A DNA stretch of 64,000 bases from Methanomassiliicoccales archaeon LGM-DZ1 (GTDB taxonomy: Archaea > Thermoplasmatota > Thermoplasmata > Methanomassiliicoccales > Methanomethylophilaceae), in NCBI GenBank assembly GCA_030168595.1, contig CP115556.1:1704095-1768094 (forward strand). Direction: 5' to 3'. Positions 62,281 through 64,000 of this stretch are shown here, piece after piece; position 1 is the first letter of the stretch; every line of letters starts with the position of its first letter. The notes beneath the pieces are model-generated. The model was not told the origin of the DNA and searched no databases. It saw only the letters and a list, made by a program, of their open reading frames with translations. Made by a program: the position numbers and the translations under genes.

Positions 62281-62442
62281 TCAGCGTTCCTTCCTGACCG
62301 AGGCGTGGGGCCTGTCCTTCAGGGACGTCTTGTCCCCTCCGCAGCAGTCCTTCCTCCCGAACATGGTCCTGTAGCTGTACACCAGGGCTATGACGATGAG
62401 GAGGATGACGATCACGCTCACGATTATCGTTCCGTTGCTCAT
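62281..62442 (-). CDS. FeoB-associated Cys-rich membrane protein
   Basis: 53 residues: span TIIVSVIVILLIVIALVYSY, then RKDCCGGDKTSLKDRPHASV. The membrane span plus a CC motif and position after feoB match the FeoB-associated Cys-rich membrane protein family. Start ATG 62442 overlaps the stop of the preceding peptide gene (ATGA). Confidence 0.8.
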   Translation of the reverse strand: MSNGTIIVSVIVILLIVIALVYSYRTMFGRKDCCGGDKTSLKDRPHASVRKER

Positions 62443-62606
62443 TGCTTTCTGTCCTCCAGTCTGCAGTTGATGGGGTTCCTGCACTTCGCGCAGTCGCCGC
62501 AGCATCCGTGCTTCAGGTCCTTCTTCGCCATGAGGTAGGTGCGGACCGACAGCCACGCCACCAGGGCGATGACGAAGACCAGGACCACTGCGGTGCCTGC
62601 GGTCAT
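62439..62606 (-). CDS. FeoB-associated Cys-rich membrane protein
   Basis: 55 residues: span AVVLVFVIALVAWLSVRTYL, then KHGCCGDCAKCRNPINC, a cluster of five Cys residues. It overlaps the feoB stop (ATGA at 62603-62606) and the next peptide gene, so all three are translationally coupled. The Cys cluster could handle ferrous iron at the inner face of the membrane. Confidence 0.85.
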   Translation of the reverse strand: MTAGTAVVLVFVIALVAWLSVRTYLMAKKDLKHGCCGDCAKCRNPINCRLEDRKQ

Positions 62607-64000
62607 GCGGCATCGCCTTCCTTGCGCTCCAGGCTCTCGGCCCTCCTCTTGATGGCCCCGACCGGGTCCTTGGCGAACAGGAAGTAGCCGATCGCGATGA
62701 TGACCAGGATGGCCACAATTATGCCCGCATGCACCTCGCCTCCGAACAGTTCCAGGAACTGGTAGGTGACGATGGACAGCCCCCAGGCGAGTATGCACTG
62801 GTAGGCGACCGCGTAGCCGGTGTCCTTCCAGGTTCCGAGCTCCCTGTGCATGGCACCGATGGCCGCGAAGCAGGGCGCGCAGATGCAGTTGAACACGAGG
62901 AACGCCATCGCGGTGTTCGACGAGCAGTAGGCCGCCAGGGCGTCCGCGGTGATGAACCCCTCTGCATCCCCGGGGTCCCCGAGCAGGACAGCGAGGGTTC
63001 CGAGCAGGTTCTCCTTGGCCAGCAGGCCGGTGATCGAAGCGACGGTGATCTCCCAGTGGTCGCCGAACCCGCTCCATGCGAAGATCGGGTTGAGCGCGTG
63101 GCCGATGTCGGACAGCGCGGACCCCTCGGTGGTGTTGCTGCCGAGGTAGCTGAGGCCCCAGTCGTAGGAGCTGAGAGCCCAGATGAGCACGGCGGACAGC
63201 AGGATGAGGGTACCGGCCTTCCTGACGAACGCCCAGGACTTCTGGGCGGTGTCGAGGAGGACGTTGCGGCAGGTGGGGATGTGGTACACGGGGAGCTCCA
63301 TCACGAAGGGGGACGGCTTTCCGGTGAGCCCGCTGAACTTCTTCAGGATGACGCCGGACATGAGGATCACGATGATGCCGAGCAGGTACATCGCGAGGGC
63401 GACGATGGCCGAATCGTGGAAGAAGGCGGCGGCGACGCAGGTGATGATGGGCAGCTTGGCGCTGCAGGGCATGAACGTGGTGGTCATGGCCGAGATGCGC
63501 CTGTTCTGCTCATCCTCGATGGTCCTTGTCCCCATGATCCCGGGGACACCGCATCCGACTCCGATGACCATGGGGATGACGTTCTTCCCGGAGAGCCCGA
63601 AGTGGTAGAACACGCGGTCGAGCATGTACGCGACGCGCGCCATGTATCCGCACTCCTCGAGTATGGCCAGGCACAGGAACAGAACGATGATCTGCGGCAG
63701 GAAGCCGATGACGGCCATCACTCCCGAGATGATACCGTCGACGACCAGGCCGCTGAGCGGATCGGCGACCTCGTTGTCCTCGCACCATGTCGAGACCGCG
63801 TCTGAGAGGTCTGCGGTGAGGGTGTCGTTGATCCAGTCGGTCCCCATCGTGCCGATGGTCTGTATCGACACGAAGTAGACGAGGTACATGACGACGATGA
63901 AGATGGGTATCGCGGCCCACTTGTTCAGCAGGACATTGTCGATCTTGTCCGATTTCTTGGACTCAGTCTCCTTGCCGGTGTCGTAGAAGGTGATGACCTG
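62603..64000 (-). CDS. feoB: Ferrous iron transporter FeoB, C-terminal membrane part (5' end outside window)
   Basis: The frame is open to the window edge, giving the last 465 residues. Typical FeoB features: GFLPQIIVLFLCLAILEECG, YMARVAYMLDRVFYHFGLSG, the Gate motif GVGCGVPGIMGTRTI, TTFMPCSAKLPII, and a second gate region LGTLAVLLG. The N-terminal G domain lies beyond the window. It imports Fe2+ across the cytoplasmic membrane; two Cys-rich peptides follow. Confidence 0.95.
   Translation of the reverse strand, partial: QVITFYDTGKETESKKSDKIDNVLLNKWAAIPIFIVVMYLVYFVSIQTIGTMGTDWINDTLTADLSDAVSTWCEDNEVADPLSGLVVDGIISGVMAVIGFLPQIIVLFLCLAILEECGYMARVAYMLDRVFYHFGLSGKNVIPMVIGVGCGVPGIMGTRTIEDEQNRRISAMTTTFMPCSAKLPIITCVAAAFFHDSAIVALAMYLLGIIVILMSGVILKKFSGLTGKPSPFVMELPVYHIPTCRNVLLDTAQKSWAFVRKAGTLILLSAVLIWALSSYDWGLSYLGSNTTEGSALSDIGHALNPIFAWSGFGDHWEITVASITGLLAKENLLGTLAVLLGDPGDAEGFITADALAAYCSSNTAMAFLVFNCICAPCFAAIGAMHRELGTWKDTGYAVAYQCILAWGLSIVTYQFLELFGGEVHAGIIVAILVIIAIGYFLFAKDPVGAIKRRAESLERKEGDAA

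Overview
The window is archaeal and almost certainly from a methanogen of the order Methanomassiliicoccales. It opens inside a pyrrolysine cluster: the catalytic end of an N-terminally short-type PylS, then PylC, PylD and a RamA-like corrinoid activator with two 4Fe-4S motifs. TATA boxes lie about 26 nt upstream of many genes, several of which look leaderless. ValRS and GlyRS are archaeal/eukaryotic type, and a 5S rRNA gene stands alone. Every intact gene whose stop I read ends in TGA or TAA, never TAG, as expected where UAG is read as pyrrolysine. The backbone is GC-rich; the 35-43 kb block is clearly AT-richer.

0-9.3 kb: pyl/ram operon, a DEAD-box helicase and a ChlI/ChlD-like chelatase pair. 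9.3-16.7 kb: a zinc-ribbon membrane protein, an RloA-type ATPase followed by a broken rloB remnant, tRNA-Gly, a DUF1846 protein, YbaK, a second DEAD-box helicase, two rubredoxins and a flavodoxin-like protein. 16.8-26.4 kb: ValRS, a protein with four CBS motifs and an HPF/RaiA-like tail, and an operon of amidohydrolase, two universal stress proteins, CBS protein and GlyRS. The amidohydrolase carries an in-frame TAG at codon 7. A TrxR-like flavoprotein follows. 26.4-34.7 kb: small membrane and zinc proteins, a PNPOx-like protein, rubrerythrin, PC4/YdbC-like, CNNM/CorC and DUF54 proteins.

34.7-43.4 kb is a putative genomic island starting at tRNA-Ile(GAT), whose 3' end is duplicated 89 bp downstream. 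It holds a family of small secreted or anchored proteins, at least three of them truncated, frameshifted or fragmentary, and two IS4/IS1634-type transposase genes. It ends near the 5S rRNA gene. 43.5-46.7 kb carries an HxlR regulator, a Lys-rich DUF2188 protein, a parvulin, a pirin and a pseudouridine synthase.

46.7-55.5 kb is the most unusual part: one tightly packed minus-strand operon with an Hsp70-vWA fusion, a 1001-residue J-like/zinc-ribbon/FN3-like protein, a zinc-ribbon TRAFAC-type GTPase, a GrpE-like protein and a lidless Hsp70. It looks like a complete dedicated chaperone machine joined to a GTPase and a metal-dependent adhesion domain, and I know no established function for this combination. 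55.5-64 kb is metal homeostasis: two P1B-type ATPases, an ArsR regulator with a clear operator, a Sel1-repeat protein, and FeoB (running off the window) with two Cys-rich FeoB-associated membrane peptides.
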